DNA of 44,532 nucleotides. Origin: Bacteroidales bacterium (GTDB lineage Bacteria; Bacteroidota; Bacteroidia; Bacteroidales; P3). The notes beneath the pieces were generated by a model. That model did no database searches and was not told where the DNA came from. It was given only the letters and a program-made list of their open reading frames with translations. The stretch spans positions 1 through 44,532 of the forward strand of contig JAFZDP010000079.1 of NCBI GenBank assembly GCA_017561155.1. Reading direction: 5' to 3'. Shown piece after piece: positions 17,041-24,952 of the stretch (its first letter is position 1; each line of letters begins with the position of its first letter). Position numbers and translations under genes: made by a program.

Positions 17041-17086
17041 AAATAGTTAGTAATAGGCAAATGTACTTTTACTAACTATTTTTTTA
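17041..17086 (+). terminator. terminator after the HU-like gene
   Basis: AAATAGTTAGTAA (17041-17053) pairs over 13 perfect bases with TTACTAACTATTT (17069-17081) and runs into a T tract. Shorter TTAGTAA/TTAGCAA repeats lie just before it (16992-17021). Confidence 0.85.
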
Positions 17087-17097
17087 TATACACCAAC

Positions 17098-17165
17098 TAC
17101 TACCTAATACTACCATACTACCTCTGTCTTCTTTTTATTATTATCATTGATATATGGATTATACC
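17098..17165 (-). repeat. right 68-bp terminal inverted repeat
   Basis: The reverse complement of 11362-11429, with three mismatches. It lies 12 bp after the HU terminator and ends 29 bp before the nadK stop codon. On the minus strand it also carries three GGTAGTA motifs, two of them with the full GGTAGTAT form. Confidence 0.9.
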
Positions 17166-17194
17166 ATTCTCTACCCCAAAATATATTACGTTTT

Positions 17195-18079
17195 TTACTT
17201 ATTTACCCCATTGGCACCCCACATCAATTTTTCGCGTATAGCACTATAAAATCCTTGATTTTTCATTCGGATAAGCTTTACAGAGAAATTTTCTTTGTAC
17301 AACAATATTTCTCTATCACTACTCATAAGTTCCATTTTCGAATCTCTACCCACAAAAATCTGTTGTGTTTTATCGCAAGGCACTAAACGTATTTTAGACG
17401 ATTCGGGCACAACGACAGGTCGCAACGTAAGAGTATGAACGGCAATGGGTGTAATGAGAAAACAATTGGAATCGGGAGTAAGTATCGGACCGCCACAGCT
17501 CAGAGAATATGCCGTGCTACCCGTTGGTGTAGACACTATAAGACCATCGCCATTGTAGGTAGCCAAAACTTCGCCGTTTACATACACATTTGCCGACAAC
17601 ATAGAACAACTGTTTTCGCGGTGAATATACACCTCGTTCATCACAAAACTATGTGTTGTTTCTCGGTTTTGTATCATTTCTACATGCAAAAGCGAATGGT
17701 TTTCAATGTCGTAATTTCCTGCTATAAATTCCGAAACAAAATTTTCGACACCATTGTTAGGGTTCACACTTGTAAGGAAACCTAAATGTCCAATATTCAC
17801 ACCCAACACAGGAATATTAGAATCTTGAATAACACCTACCGAACTTAACAATGTACCATCGCCACCTATCGAAAACAACACATCTACCTCATTTTGCAGT
17901 ATTTGATCGTTTTGCAGAAGTTTTGGTTTGGCAGAGAATGTAACATAAGGCAATATCATTAAATAATATGATTCCAATACCGAAATCTCTATATTATTAC
18001 TCTCCAATGTTTTTATCAGCAACTGTAAATATTCCTGATTATCTGAACTAAACTTTTTACCAAAAAGACCTATTTTCAT
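17195..18079 (-). CDS. nadK: NAD kinase
   Basis: A 294-aa ATP-NAD kinase that makes NADP. The GGDGT motif is at residues 72-76, followed by NIGHLGFLT and the second conserved block GDGLIVSTPTGSTAYSLS with GGPI. Length and order are typical. It is the last gene of a minus-strand series and ends 29 bp from the right inverted repeat of the island, which sits in what would otherwise be its terminator region. Confidence 0.96.
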   Translation of the reverse strand: MKIGLFGKKFSSDNQEYLQLLIKTLESNNIEISVLESYYLMILPYVTFSAKPKLLQNDQILQNEVDVLFSIGGDGTLLSSVGVIQDSNIPVLGVNIGHLGFLTSVNPNNGVENFVSEFIAGNYDIENHSLLHVEMIQNRETTHSFVMNEVYIHRENSCSMLSANVYVNGEVLATYNGDGLIVSTPTGSTAYSLSCGGPILTPDSNCFLITPIAVHTLTLRPVVVPESSKIRLVPCDKTQQIFVGRDSKMELMSSDREILLYKENFSVKLIRMKNQGFYSAIREKLMWGANGVNK

Positions 18080-18139
18080 ATTATATATTCATTTATTATT
18101 TTCTTTTTTAAAAAAAGAGATTTACATATATCGTTCTAT

Positions 18140-18772
18140 TTAAAAAATTCTCCAAGTCAATGCTAACTTCCAACAATCTTTAAAATCAGTTTTATGACTA
18201 TCAATAACAAAGTCACTACCAAAAGGATACGTATAACGCAAATCTATCGAAAACATTAATACGTCAACCCCTACCCCTGCAAGTCCGTATACGACTAAAG
18301 AATTAGATTTGAACGTTTGCCCTATACCCTGCAAATCGACAATTAATTCATCAAAATCCGAAGTATTGAACATAAATTCCGGACCTACAAAAACTCGTAA
18401 ATTTGTTACTTTAAGGTCAATCAGTTTATATCCCACCAATATAGGGACTATTATTCCTTGTTTATTAGCATTAAACGACTGTATATTATCGCTTATAAGT
18501 GTTCCTTGCTCAATGTTTTGCATATCAAATGCAAATTCGAATTTTGCAAATGAGTAAGCAAATTCTGACTGCAGATAAACCTTTTCGTTAAAATAAAGAC
18601 GTGCAAAAAATCCTATATTAAATTCTTGCCCCATATCAATATTTAGTCCTTCTTTTTGATTATATGACAAATCGGTCAGCGAAGCTCCTCCTTTCAACCC
18701 AAAATTGAACGATTGTGCTTCTACAATTTTCAACACCACCAAGAAACATAAAAGTAATACATTTTTTTTCAT
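18140..18772 (-). CDS. outer-membrane beta-barrel protein (PorT-like)
   Basis: A 210-aa exported protein with a signal peptide (residues 1-19, ending VEAQ). It continues with FNFGLKGGASLTDLSYN, the opening strand typical of Bacteroidetes PorT-type barrels (outer-membrane beta-barrel domain 2). Alternating hydrophobic strands follow and the last residue is Phe (TWRIF), as expected for barrel insertion. The specific role is unknown. Neighbours are nadK (60 bp downstream) and aroA (about 130 bp upstream). Confidence 0.8.
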   Translation of the reverse strand: MKKNVLLLCFLVVLKIVEAQSFNFGLKGGASLTDLSYNQKEGLNIDMGQEFNIGFFARLYFNEKVYLQSEFAYSFAKFEFAFDMQNIEQGTLISDNIQSFNANKQGIIVPILVGYKLIDLKVTNLRVFVGPEFMFNTSDFDELIVDLQGIGQTFKSNSLVVYGLAGVGVDVLMFSIDLRYTYPFGSDFVIDSHKTDFKDCWKLALTWRIF

Positions 18773-18899
18773 CTTGCTATTTGTTTTAATTTTTTTACCT
18801 TTCTATTCTATTTTCTCATCTTATAATATAATACTATTTTGTCTACAATAATATTCTTTTATGCTATAAACAATAATTTATTTGTTTTTATTCTGATTT

Positions 18900-20120
18900 T
18901 TACAGAAATTTCTTTACTTCTTCCCAATACTCCGGAAACGATTTCACTACTACATCAGGATTTTCTATAAACAAATCTTTATTTATCATTTTCAACGAAG
19001 CAAAAGACATAGCCATCCGATGGTCGTTGTATGTAGCTACAGGCAATGTCGGGTACAAATCACCAACTGATTTAATGTACAAAACATTATCATGTAGAAA
19101 AACATCGATATTCATTTTTTTTAATTCAGTTTCTAATGCTTCTATTCTATTAGTTTCTTTGTATGGCAAAGTATCTAAACCCGAAAATTCGGCATCTATA
19201 CCAATACCTACACAAGCTACAGCAACTGTTAGTACGAGATCCGGACAAGAAGAAAAATCATATTTGAACACCTTTGGTAACAGTACATTCTTCTTTCTCA
19301 AAAATATTCCATTTTCTGTATATATCGTTTCTACACCTAAAGCATCGTAAATATCAGCTACAACACTATCTCCTTGAACGGAATCTTTGTATAATCCGCT
19401 AATAAATAACTGAAAATCATCAGAAAACAACACCCAATTATAGAAATATGCTCCAGAAGACCAATCCTTCTCTATCTCTACATATTTAGATTTTAAAAAT
19501 GGTTTTGCTTTCTCAATTGTTATTTCTCTATTTTTCCATTGTACACCTATCCCCAATTGTCTCAGTATCGCCATAGTCATAAAAATATACGACTGCGAAA
19601 CACATTTATCATCTATTATTATTTTAAGAGCATTGGGCAACGATATTGCAATAAGCATCAATGCAGAAATAAATTGACTACTCACACTACCCGAAACTCT
19701 TACAACATCTGTGGTGTATTTTTTTTCTTTTATTTTTAAAGGCAGATACCCCAATTTATCTAAATATGAAATATCAGCTCCAATATGTAACAAAGCATCG
19801 ACAAGAGGTTTTATAGGTCTTTGACACATTCGACAATCACCTGTAAGAATATATTCTCCATCCGATTGCATTGACAATAGTGCAGTAAGAAAACGAGCTA
19901 CCGTTCCTGCATTCTTACAATCAAAAACGTTACTGCTTTTTTCTTCGAGTTGTTTTAGCAATAATTGTAATAACCTAGTATCATCAGCAGTAGACAAATC
20001 ATTCAAGCAAAGGGTATTTCCCAATAAATAATTAATAATCAACCACCTATTTGACAAACTTTTCGATGATGGAATATTTACAATAACACTACTTTGACAA
20101 AGCGAAGACTTAGAATCCAT
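18900..20120 (-). CDS. aroA: 3-phosphoshikimate 1-carboxyvinyltransferase (EPSP synthase)
   Basis: A 406-aa enzyme of the shikimate pathway that transfers enolpyruvate from PEP to shikimate 3-phosphate. Substrate-binding blocks are visible in order: SSKSLSNRW, NAGTVARFLTALL, GDCRMCQRPIKPL, GSVSSQFISAL, DWSSGAYFYNW, KETNRIEALE and YNDHRMAMSFA. The PEP-loop NAGT is kept. The usual RPM after GD appears as QRPI. Slightly shorter than E. coli AroA, as in other Bacteroidetes. It starts 36 bp after the sigma-54 activator gene and is probably co-transcribed with it. Confidence 0.95.
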   Translation of the reverse strand: MDSKSSLCQSSVIVNIPSSKSLSNRWLIINYLLGNTLCLNDLSTADDTRLLQLLLKQLEEKSSNVFDCKNAGTVARFLTALLSMQSDGEYILTGDCRMCQRPIKPLVDALLHIGADISYLDKLGYLPLKIKEKKYTTDVVRVSGSVSSQFISALMLIAISLPNALKIIIDDKCVSQSYIFMTMAILRQLGIGVQWKNREITIEKAKPFLKSKYVEIEKDWSSGAYFYNWVLFSDDFQLFISGLYKDSVQGDSVVADIYDALGVETIYTENGIFLRKKNVLLPKVFKYDFSSCPDLVLTVAVACVGIGIDAEFSGLDTLPYKETNRIEALETELKKMNIDVFLHDNVLYIKSVGDLYPTLPVATYNDHRMAMSFASLKMINKDLFIENPDVVVKSFPEYWEEVKKFL

Positions 20121-20156
20121 CTTTATTTATTTTTCTAACCGAAATTATGATATAAT

Positions 20157-21422
20157 TTATTCTATACCATACTCTTTTAGTTTTCGATACAATGTTCTTT
20201 CTGAAATTTTCAAATCAGCAGCTGCCAATTTTCGTTTACCATTGTGCTTTTCTAAAGCCTTACGTATTGCTGTTTTTTCTCGTTCTTCTAACGACAATGG
20301 CACATCTTCTATAACCTCTGTATCCAAAAATTCTTCCTCGTCAGAATTATTTACAGTTTCTTGATAATGATAATCCTCTACTTGAAACACTTCGTGCGAA
20401 GTTGTAGGAATATATGACGATTTTTGAGGTTCTTGTATAGTTTGGTGCAATTGCGTACTATTAATAGTAATCCCAGACTTAGCCAATGCTGCCAAAGTAT
20501 TTTTAAGGTCATTTATTTCAGCTCGCATCTCATTGATCATTTGTCCCATAGAAAGAGCTTTTAATAGCAATTCTCTATCCGTTATCGTTGATACTTGTGC
20601 TAGCTCTTGTGCTTGATACAATGTCGGTAATTTTGAAACCTCAGTATAGTTCAAATATTTCATTGCAATTTCCTTAGTTATATCTCTCCCAGTTTCTATA
20701 ATCGACATTTGTTCAGTTTTATTCTTCAATTCTCTTATATTTCCATACCAAGGATAATTTACAATATATTCTCTTCCACTATCAGTCAATCTTAATGGTG
20801 GCATTTTATATCGTTCAGCTATATCGTACGAAAACTTTTTAAACAACAATTCTATATCATTTTTCCTCTCCCTAAGAGGTGGTAAATAAATGGAAATTTG
20901 ATTCAATCTATAATACAAATCTTCTCTAAACCGTCCTTCTCTTATAGCTTTTATCATATCAAGATTTGTAGCAGCAATAACTCTAACATTTACTTTTCTT
21001 GCACTAGATGAACCTACAGGCATCATATCTCCACTCTCCAATACTCTAAGTAGCTTAGCTTGCATAGATAATGGCAATTCACCTATTTCATCTAAAAAAA
21101 TAGTCCCTTCGTGTGCTACTTCAAAATAACCCTTTCTGTCTTTATCGGCATTCGTAAATGCACCTTTGACATGCCCAAAAAGTTCACTTTCTATAGTTCC
21201 TTCTGGTATTGCTCCACAGTTTACTGATACAATATTTTTATGCTTCCGAGCACTATTTTCATGAATTATTTTGGAAAATACATCTTTACCTACACCACTT
21301 TCACCAGTAATCAGTACACTCATATCTGTATTTGCCACATGCAATGCTATTGACAAAGAACGAACTAATTCTAAATCGTTTCCTATTATTCCGTACTTAT
21401 TTTTTACTACTTGTATATCCAT
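20157..21422 (-). CDS. sigma-54-dependent transcriptional activator lacking a receiver domain
   Basis: A 421-aa bacterial enhancer-binding protein. The AAA+ domain begins almost at the N-terminus, with Walker A GESGVGKD (40-47). The sigma-54 contact loop reads GAFTNA (87-92) instead of the usual GAFTGA. Walker B is GTIFLDEIGELP, and the arginine-finger region is near FREDLYYRLN. A coiled or disordered segment (about 275-370) follows. The C-terminus is a FIS-type helix-turn-helix (LAAADLKISERTLYRKLKEY). There is no receiver, PAS or GAF domain, so activity is probably set by expression level or a partner. It precedes aroA. Confidence 0.9.
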   Translation of the reverse strand: MDIQVVKNKYGIIGNDLELVRSLSIALHVANTDMSVLITGESGVGKDVFSKIIHENSARKHKNIVSVNCGAIPEGTIESELFGHVKGAFTNADKDRKGYFEVAHEGTIFLDEIGELPLSMQAKLLRVLESGDMMPVGSSSARKVNVRVIAATNLDMIKAIREGRFREDLYYRLNQISIYLPPLRERKNDIELLFKKFSYDIAERYKMPPLRLTDSGREYIVNYPWYGNIRELKNKTEQMSIIETGRDITKEIAMKYLNYTEVSKLPTLYQAQELAQVSTITDRELLLKALSMGQMINEMRAEINDLKNTLAALAKSGITINSTQLHQTIQEPQKSSYIPTTSHEVFQVEDYHYQETVNNSDEEEFLDTEVIEDVPLSLEEREKTAIRKALEKHNGKRKLAAADLKISERTLYRKLKEYGIE

Positions 21423-21496
21423 TATATTTATAGTTATTAATGCAATTTAGTGTATATAATGCACTTGAGACTAAATTCCAATTCCAACATGAAATG

Positions 21497-21504
21497 CAAA
21501 GATA
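21497..21504 (-). promoter_or_regulatory. -7 box upstream of the sigma-54 activator gene
   Basis: On the minus strand the sequence reads TATCTTTG, a perfect TAnnTTTG. There is no TTG at the normal spacing. Instead the palindromic hairpin 21513-21531 lies in the -33 position, so a regulator binding there could control this promoter. Confidence 0.5.
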
Positions 21505-21512
21505 CAAAATAA

Positions 21513-21531
21513 AACTGACATAATGTCAGTT
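21513..21531 (-). terminator. hairpin after the lipoprotein gene, or operator
   Basis: AACTGACA and TGTCAGTT form a perfect 8-bp inverted repeat with a 3-base centre, followed on the minus strand by TTATTTTG. It lies 23 bp beyond the lipoprotein stop and 9 bp upstream of the next -7 box. Either an intrinsic terminator or a dyad operator fits. Confidence 0.5.
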
Positions 21532-21553
21532 TGTTCAATAAAATAGTATATAA

Positions 21554-21937
21554 CTAATCCAAATCTTCTATACTAAGTATTATGATTTCTTGCAAATTTC
21601 TTGTATCAAACATCATACAATTAAGATTTGCATAACCCTTCGTTTTGTACATAACGCCGGATATTTTTTGTTGTTCTTTCAACATAGCAGGAACTTCATA
21701 AGCAATCACTACATTTTTATAAAACTTCTTTCCAATAGTCATTGTATCACCTATCGAATCGGGCATTTTTAAATCTACGAGGTAACCATTTGTTCTAGTA
21801 CTACATAATTCAATTCCTACTACAGTTCCCGAATAATACTCTTCCACATAGTTTTTTTTACATGCAGAAAAAACAAACATTACTAAACTCGCTAATATTA
21901 GCGAAAAAGCTATTTTTTTAATCATATTTTTTCTCAT
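21554..21937 (-). CDS. small hypothetical lipoprotein
   Basis: About 127 aa. The signal segment FSLILASLVMFVFSAC ends in a lipobox-like SAC, with K-K after the cysteine. The mature part has beta-rich sequence (GTVVGIELCSTRTNGYLVDL, KNVVIAYEVPAM) and no family I recognise. The start is set to the ATG at 21937. An upstream TTG (21943) and a downstream ATG (21925) are alternatives. It follows sufS closely, probably as the last gene of that operon. Confidence 0.65.
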   Translation of the reverse strand: MRKNMIKKIAFSLILASLVMFVFSACKKNYVEEYYSGTVVGIELCSTRTNGYLVDLKMPDSIGDTMTIGKKFYKNVVIAYEVPAMLKEQQKISGVMYKTKGYANLNCMMFDTRNLQEIIILSIEDLD

Positions 21938-21976
21938 TTTCAATATTCATTTATATGTTAATTATAAATACATACA

Positions 21977-23185
21977 CTACATCAACATTGGGGTTATTCT
22001 ATGTAATGCTCTCATAAATTCATCTATCTCATCAATCGTATTATAAATTGCAAATGACGCTCTGACAGTTCCCGGTATTTTATATCGTTCCATTATAGGT
22101 TGAGTACAATGATGTCCGGTTCGAACTGCTATACCTAACTTATCTAACAAGGTTCCAACATCGTAAGGATGTGAATTACCTATAAGAAAAGAAATAACAG
22201 ATGTTTTGTTTGGAGCTTCGCCCACAAAACGTATTCCATCAATCTCTTTCATTTTGTTTGTAGCATAATTCAGCAACAATTCTTCATGACTAGCAATGTT
22301 GCAAACACCCACTGTTTCCATAAACTCTATAGCAGCTTTAAGTCCTAGAACGTCTCCAACAGATGGAGTACCGGCCTCGAACTTAAATGGCAACTCATTG
22401 TATGTAGTTTTTTCAAAAGATACATCTTTTATCATTTCGCCACCTCCTTGATAAGGAGGGAGTTCATTAAGAATACTTTCTTTTCCATAAAGTACTCCAA
22501 CACCCATTGGTGCATACATTTTATGCCCGGAAAAACAGTAAAAATCACAGTCTATTTCTTGAACATCTACTCCAATGTGCGATATAGCTTGTGCCCCATC
22601 AATAAGTACAGGAACATTCATACTATGAGCATAATTTACAATTTCTTTTATAGGGTTTATAGTACCTAATGTATTGGAAACATGATTTACCGCTACTAAT
22701 TTTGTTTTATTACTAAACAATGTTTTAAACACTTCAATATCTAACACACCCTCATCTGAAAAAGGAATAACTTTAAGTGAAGCACCTTTTTCTTCACAAG
22801 CCAACTGCCAAGGAACAATATTCGAATGATGTTCCATTCCTGAAATTATAATTTCATCTCCTTTTTCCAAATACCTTTTTCCAAAAGAAGAAGCAACTAA
22901 ATTTATACTTTCAGTTGTACCTCTTGTAAATATTATTTCATGAGAATATTTGGCATTTATAAAGGTTTGAACTTTTTTCCTAGTTTGCTCGTATGCCTCT
23001 GTAGCCATATTGCTCAAATAATGAGCTCCTCTATGTATATTACTATTGAGAGAAGTATAGTAGTTAGTTAGAGTATCTACAACTATTTTAGGTTTTTGAG
23101 TAGTAGCCGCATTATCAAAATAGATAAGAGGTTTTCCATAAACAGTTGTATTTAATATATCAAAATTTTCCCTTATATTTTCCAT
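21977..23185 (-). CDS. sufS: cysteine desulfurase SufS
   Basis: A 402-aa PLP enzyme of the group II (SufS/CsdA) type, which releases sulfur from cysteine for Fe-S assembly. The PLP lysine is K222 in FSGHKMYAP. The persulfide cysteine is C360 in TGHHCTQP. HRGAH and SGMEHHSNIVPWQ are also present. SufB, SufC, SufD and SufE/U are not next to it. The neighbours are two small membrane proteins upstream (28 bp gap) and a lipoprotein downstream. Confidence 0.95.
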   Translation of the reverse strand: MENIRENFDILNTTVYGKPLIYFDNAATTQKPKIVVDTLTNYYTSLNSNIHRGAHYLSNMATEAYEQTRKKVQTFINAKYSHEIIFTRGTTESINLVASSFGKRYLEKGDEIIISGMEHHSNIVPWQLACEEKGASLKVIPFSDEGVLDIEVFKTLFSNKTKLVAVNHVSNTLGTINPIKEIVNYAHSMNVPVLIDGAQAISHIGVDVQEIDCDFYCFSGHKMYAPMGVGVLYGKESILNELPPYQGGGEMIKDVSFEKTTYNELPFKFEAGTPSVGDVLGLKAAIEFMETVGVCNIASHEELLLNYATNKMKEIDGIRFVGEAPNKTSVISFLIGNSHPYDVGTLLDKLGIAVRTGHHCTQPIMERYKIPGTVRASFAIYNTIDEIDEFMRALHRITPMLM

Positions 23186-23213
23186 TATAATTTTTATATA
23201 AAAACAATTTTCA

Positions 23214-23387
23214 TTATTGATTTATTGAAACAAAACATATTGATATTATAGAAGTCAATAACAACAATACAAAAGAAAGAAATAGTAACTTTTTCTTGTA
23301 TTTCGACACTTTACTATAAAACAATGCTAGCAAAAATACAGCAACAGACAAAATAAAGAACAATCCTACTATAATATTTTCTATCAT
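23214..23387 (-). CDS. 57-aa membrane protein
   Basis: A short frame from ATG (23387) to TAA with two hydrophobic helices: IIVGLFFILSVAVFLLALFY, then a basic loop (SKVSKYKKK), then LLFLSFVLLLLTSIISICFV. The positive loop suggests both ends face out. It lies 25 bp after the 68-aa membrane protein gene and 28 bp before sufS, so it is very likely in the same transcript. No family is recognised. Confidence 0.65.
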   Translation of the reverse strand: MIENIIVGLFFILSVAVFLLALFYSKVSKYKKKLLFLSFVLLLLTSIISICFVSINQ

Positions 23388-23412
23388 AATCAATATATTT
23401 TTACTTTAATTT

Positions 23413-23619
23413 CTATACTAAACTTTGTCTGTATTTTATATAAGCATATACAAACAAGGCAAACAACACTGCCAAGAATAAATAAAACGCAATACTGCAA
23501 CCTTTATTATTTACTTTTATCACCTCTCCCGATTCTTCATTAGTTTCTTTTTTATTTTGCTTCAAAAATAAAAGAAAAACAATCAGTGCTAAAGAACATA
23601 TAATCCAAGCAAATTCCAT
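23413..23619 (-). CDS. 68-aa membrane protein
   Basis: Two predicted transmembrane helices (AWIICSLALIVFLLFL and AFYLFLAVLFALFVYAYI) flank a short hydrophilic loop with KQNKKETNEESGE. The end is KYRQSLV. It lies 28 bp after the DUF2851 gene and 25 bp before another two-helix protein of similar build, which suggests a pair. The function is unknown. Confidence 0.7.
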   Translation of the reverse strand: MEFAWIICSLALIVFLLFLKQNKKETNEESGEVIKVNNKGCSIAFYLFLAVLFALFVYAYIKYRQSLV

Positions 23620-23647
23620 ATATCTATTTTTTTAGTTATAAATCCAT

Positions 23648-24931
23648 TTATTTCCCAGCATTAAGTATTTTGTACCCTATACTGCAATTCAAACATCTCT
23701 TATGCTTACAATATTCGTTATAAACTTCCAACAATGCTTGCGATTGTAACGCATTATTAGGAGTGATACCTCCTTTGGCCCAAAGCTTTATCACATTATT
23801 ATTCTCACTCTCTATCTGCTCTAACAATTGTAAAGCTACATCTTTATATTTTTCGCTTCCATATTGTTCTCCGTACTCGAATAATAACGGAATCCAAGCA
23901 TTTATAATCAACGACAAAGAAAAAGAACGTCCTGTCGTTTTTTTAACTTTTCTACTTTCTTTGTCAAAATGATAATGATTGTCCCAATAATCTGAAGCTG
24001 TAACGTCTAAATACGACAATATATCATCGCAATTTGATAACTCCAACAACTTAGAGAACAAACTTTTTGAACGAGCAATCAAAATAGCAAATTGACTAAT
24101 ACGCAAGGTAGGAAAACTATACGGACGAATACGAAAAAACTTCCATAAATATCCTTCAATAGGTTCAAGTGAGTACGCCTTACGAAGGTATGTATATTCA
24201 TTTTTTAGTTTTTGAGGATATTCATCAACAAAGTCATTTTCCAACAAACCTGCTTGCCCAAACATCAAAGCTTCTACTTGAAACGGCGATGTACGTATTT
24301 TTGAATACAACTGCAAAGGAATAGATTTTGCCAACAACTCGAATGGCAAAGCATTGACTTTACCACCAAAATATCGAGCAAAAATCCTATAACAACATTC
24401 TTCCCAAGATGACTTTGTTTCAATCAACATCTCCTTTACCACCATCGATTTTCGCTCTAATCGTTCAACAGCCATCCTTTCTAAATATGTAGAAATATAA
24501 ATTTCAGACAAATCGGACAAATGCCCCATACATGGTATAGAATCTGTAAACGACGGATGTAGTAATTCTTCATATCGTTGGTATACACCATCTGGTATCA
24601 AAGACTTAATTTCTAATGTAGGTATTGGTTTGCCGTTTTCCAACAACACATCACATTCGTCATTTTCATAAACTACATGCAAAACTACATTATTGTAATT
24701 TTTATCCAAATTATGCTTATGCAAATTCCAATCGGAAGCCAATTTATGAATTTCCACATTTCCCACCCAATTTATATCTGCAATCTTTATTTTCGCATTA
24801 AAAAAATCAGGTCCGGCATTGGCATTCAACTCACCGGGAAATTCTACAATAATAGGCTCGCCTTTTGTAGTGACCATACTATTGTTCAACAGCCTATACT
24901 TCCATACATAATGTAAAAATGCTTCGTTCAT
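23648..24931 (-). CDS. DUF2851 family protein
   Basis: A 427-aa protein matching the DUF2851 family of Bacteroidetes. The start MNEAFLHYVWKYRLL and the block VEFPGELNANAGPDFFNAKIKI, with WVGNVEIHKLASDW, are typical. The latter looks like a nuclease-like beta core with conserved Asp, Asn and Glu. Four Cys/His residues at the end (CKHRCLNCSIG) may bind a metal. The biochemical function is not established. It lies between the SUMF1-domain gene (21 bp upstream) and the small membrane proteins. Confidence 0.85.
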   Translation of the reverse strand: MNEAFLHYVWKYRLLNNSMVTTKGEPIIVEFPGELNANAGPDFFNAKIKIADINWVGNVEIHKLASDWNLHKHNLDKNYNNVVLHVVYENDECDVLLENGKPIPTLEIKSLIPDGVYQRYEELLHPSFTDSIPCMGHLSDLSEIYISTYLERMAVERLERKSMVVKEMLIETKSSWEECCYRIFARYFGGKVNALPFELLAKSIPLQLYSKIRTSPFQVEALMFGQAGLLENDFVDEYPQKLKNEYTYLRKAYSLEPIEGYLWKFFRIRPYSFPTLRISQFAILIARSKSLFSKLLELSNCDDILSYLDVTASDYWDNHYHFDKESRKVKKTTGRSFSLSLIINAWIPLLFEYGEQYGSEKYKDVALQLLEQIESENNNVIKLWAKGGITPNNALQSQALLEVYNEYCKHKRCLNCSIGYKILNAGK

Positions 24932-24952
24932 AACAAAAGGATATTTATCTTT

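Larger units (their letters stand above)
11362..17165. mobile_element. inverted-repeat-bounded island with primase-helicase and HU-like genes
   Basis: A 5.8 kb segment bounded by 68-bp inverted repeats, inserted between the convergent 3' ends of the alpha/beta hydrolase and nadK genes. It holds a 159-aa unknown protein, a 48-aa protein, a primase-like/DUF3987 ATPase and an HU-related protein. All read rightward, with their own terminators. No transposase, integrase, relaxase or recombinase was recognised. Weaker similarity continues just outside both ends (TTTTGGG near 11347-11353 and its complement near 17172-17179), so the exact ends and any target duplication are uncertain. That it is mobile is inference from the repeats and gene content. 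Confidence 0.6.

Noticed and set aside
11362-17165. Ordinary insertion sequence or integrative conjugative element
   Set aside because: No DDE or tyrosine/serine recombinase, relaxase or tra genes are visible between the repeats.
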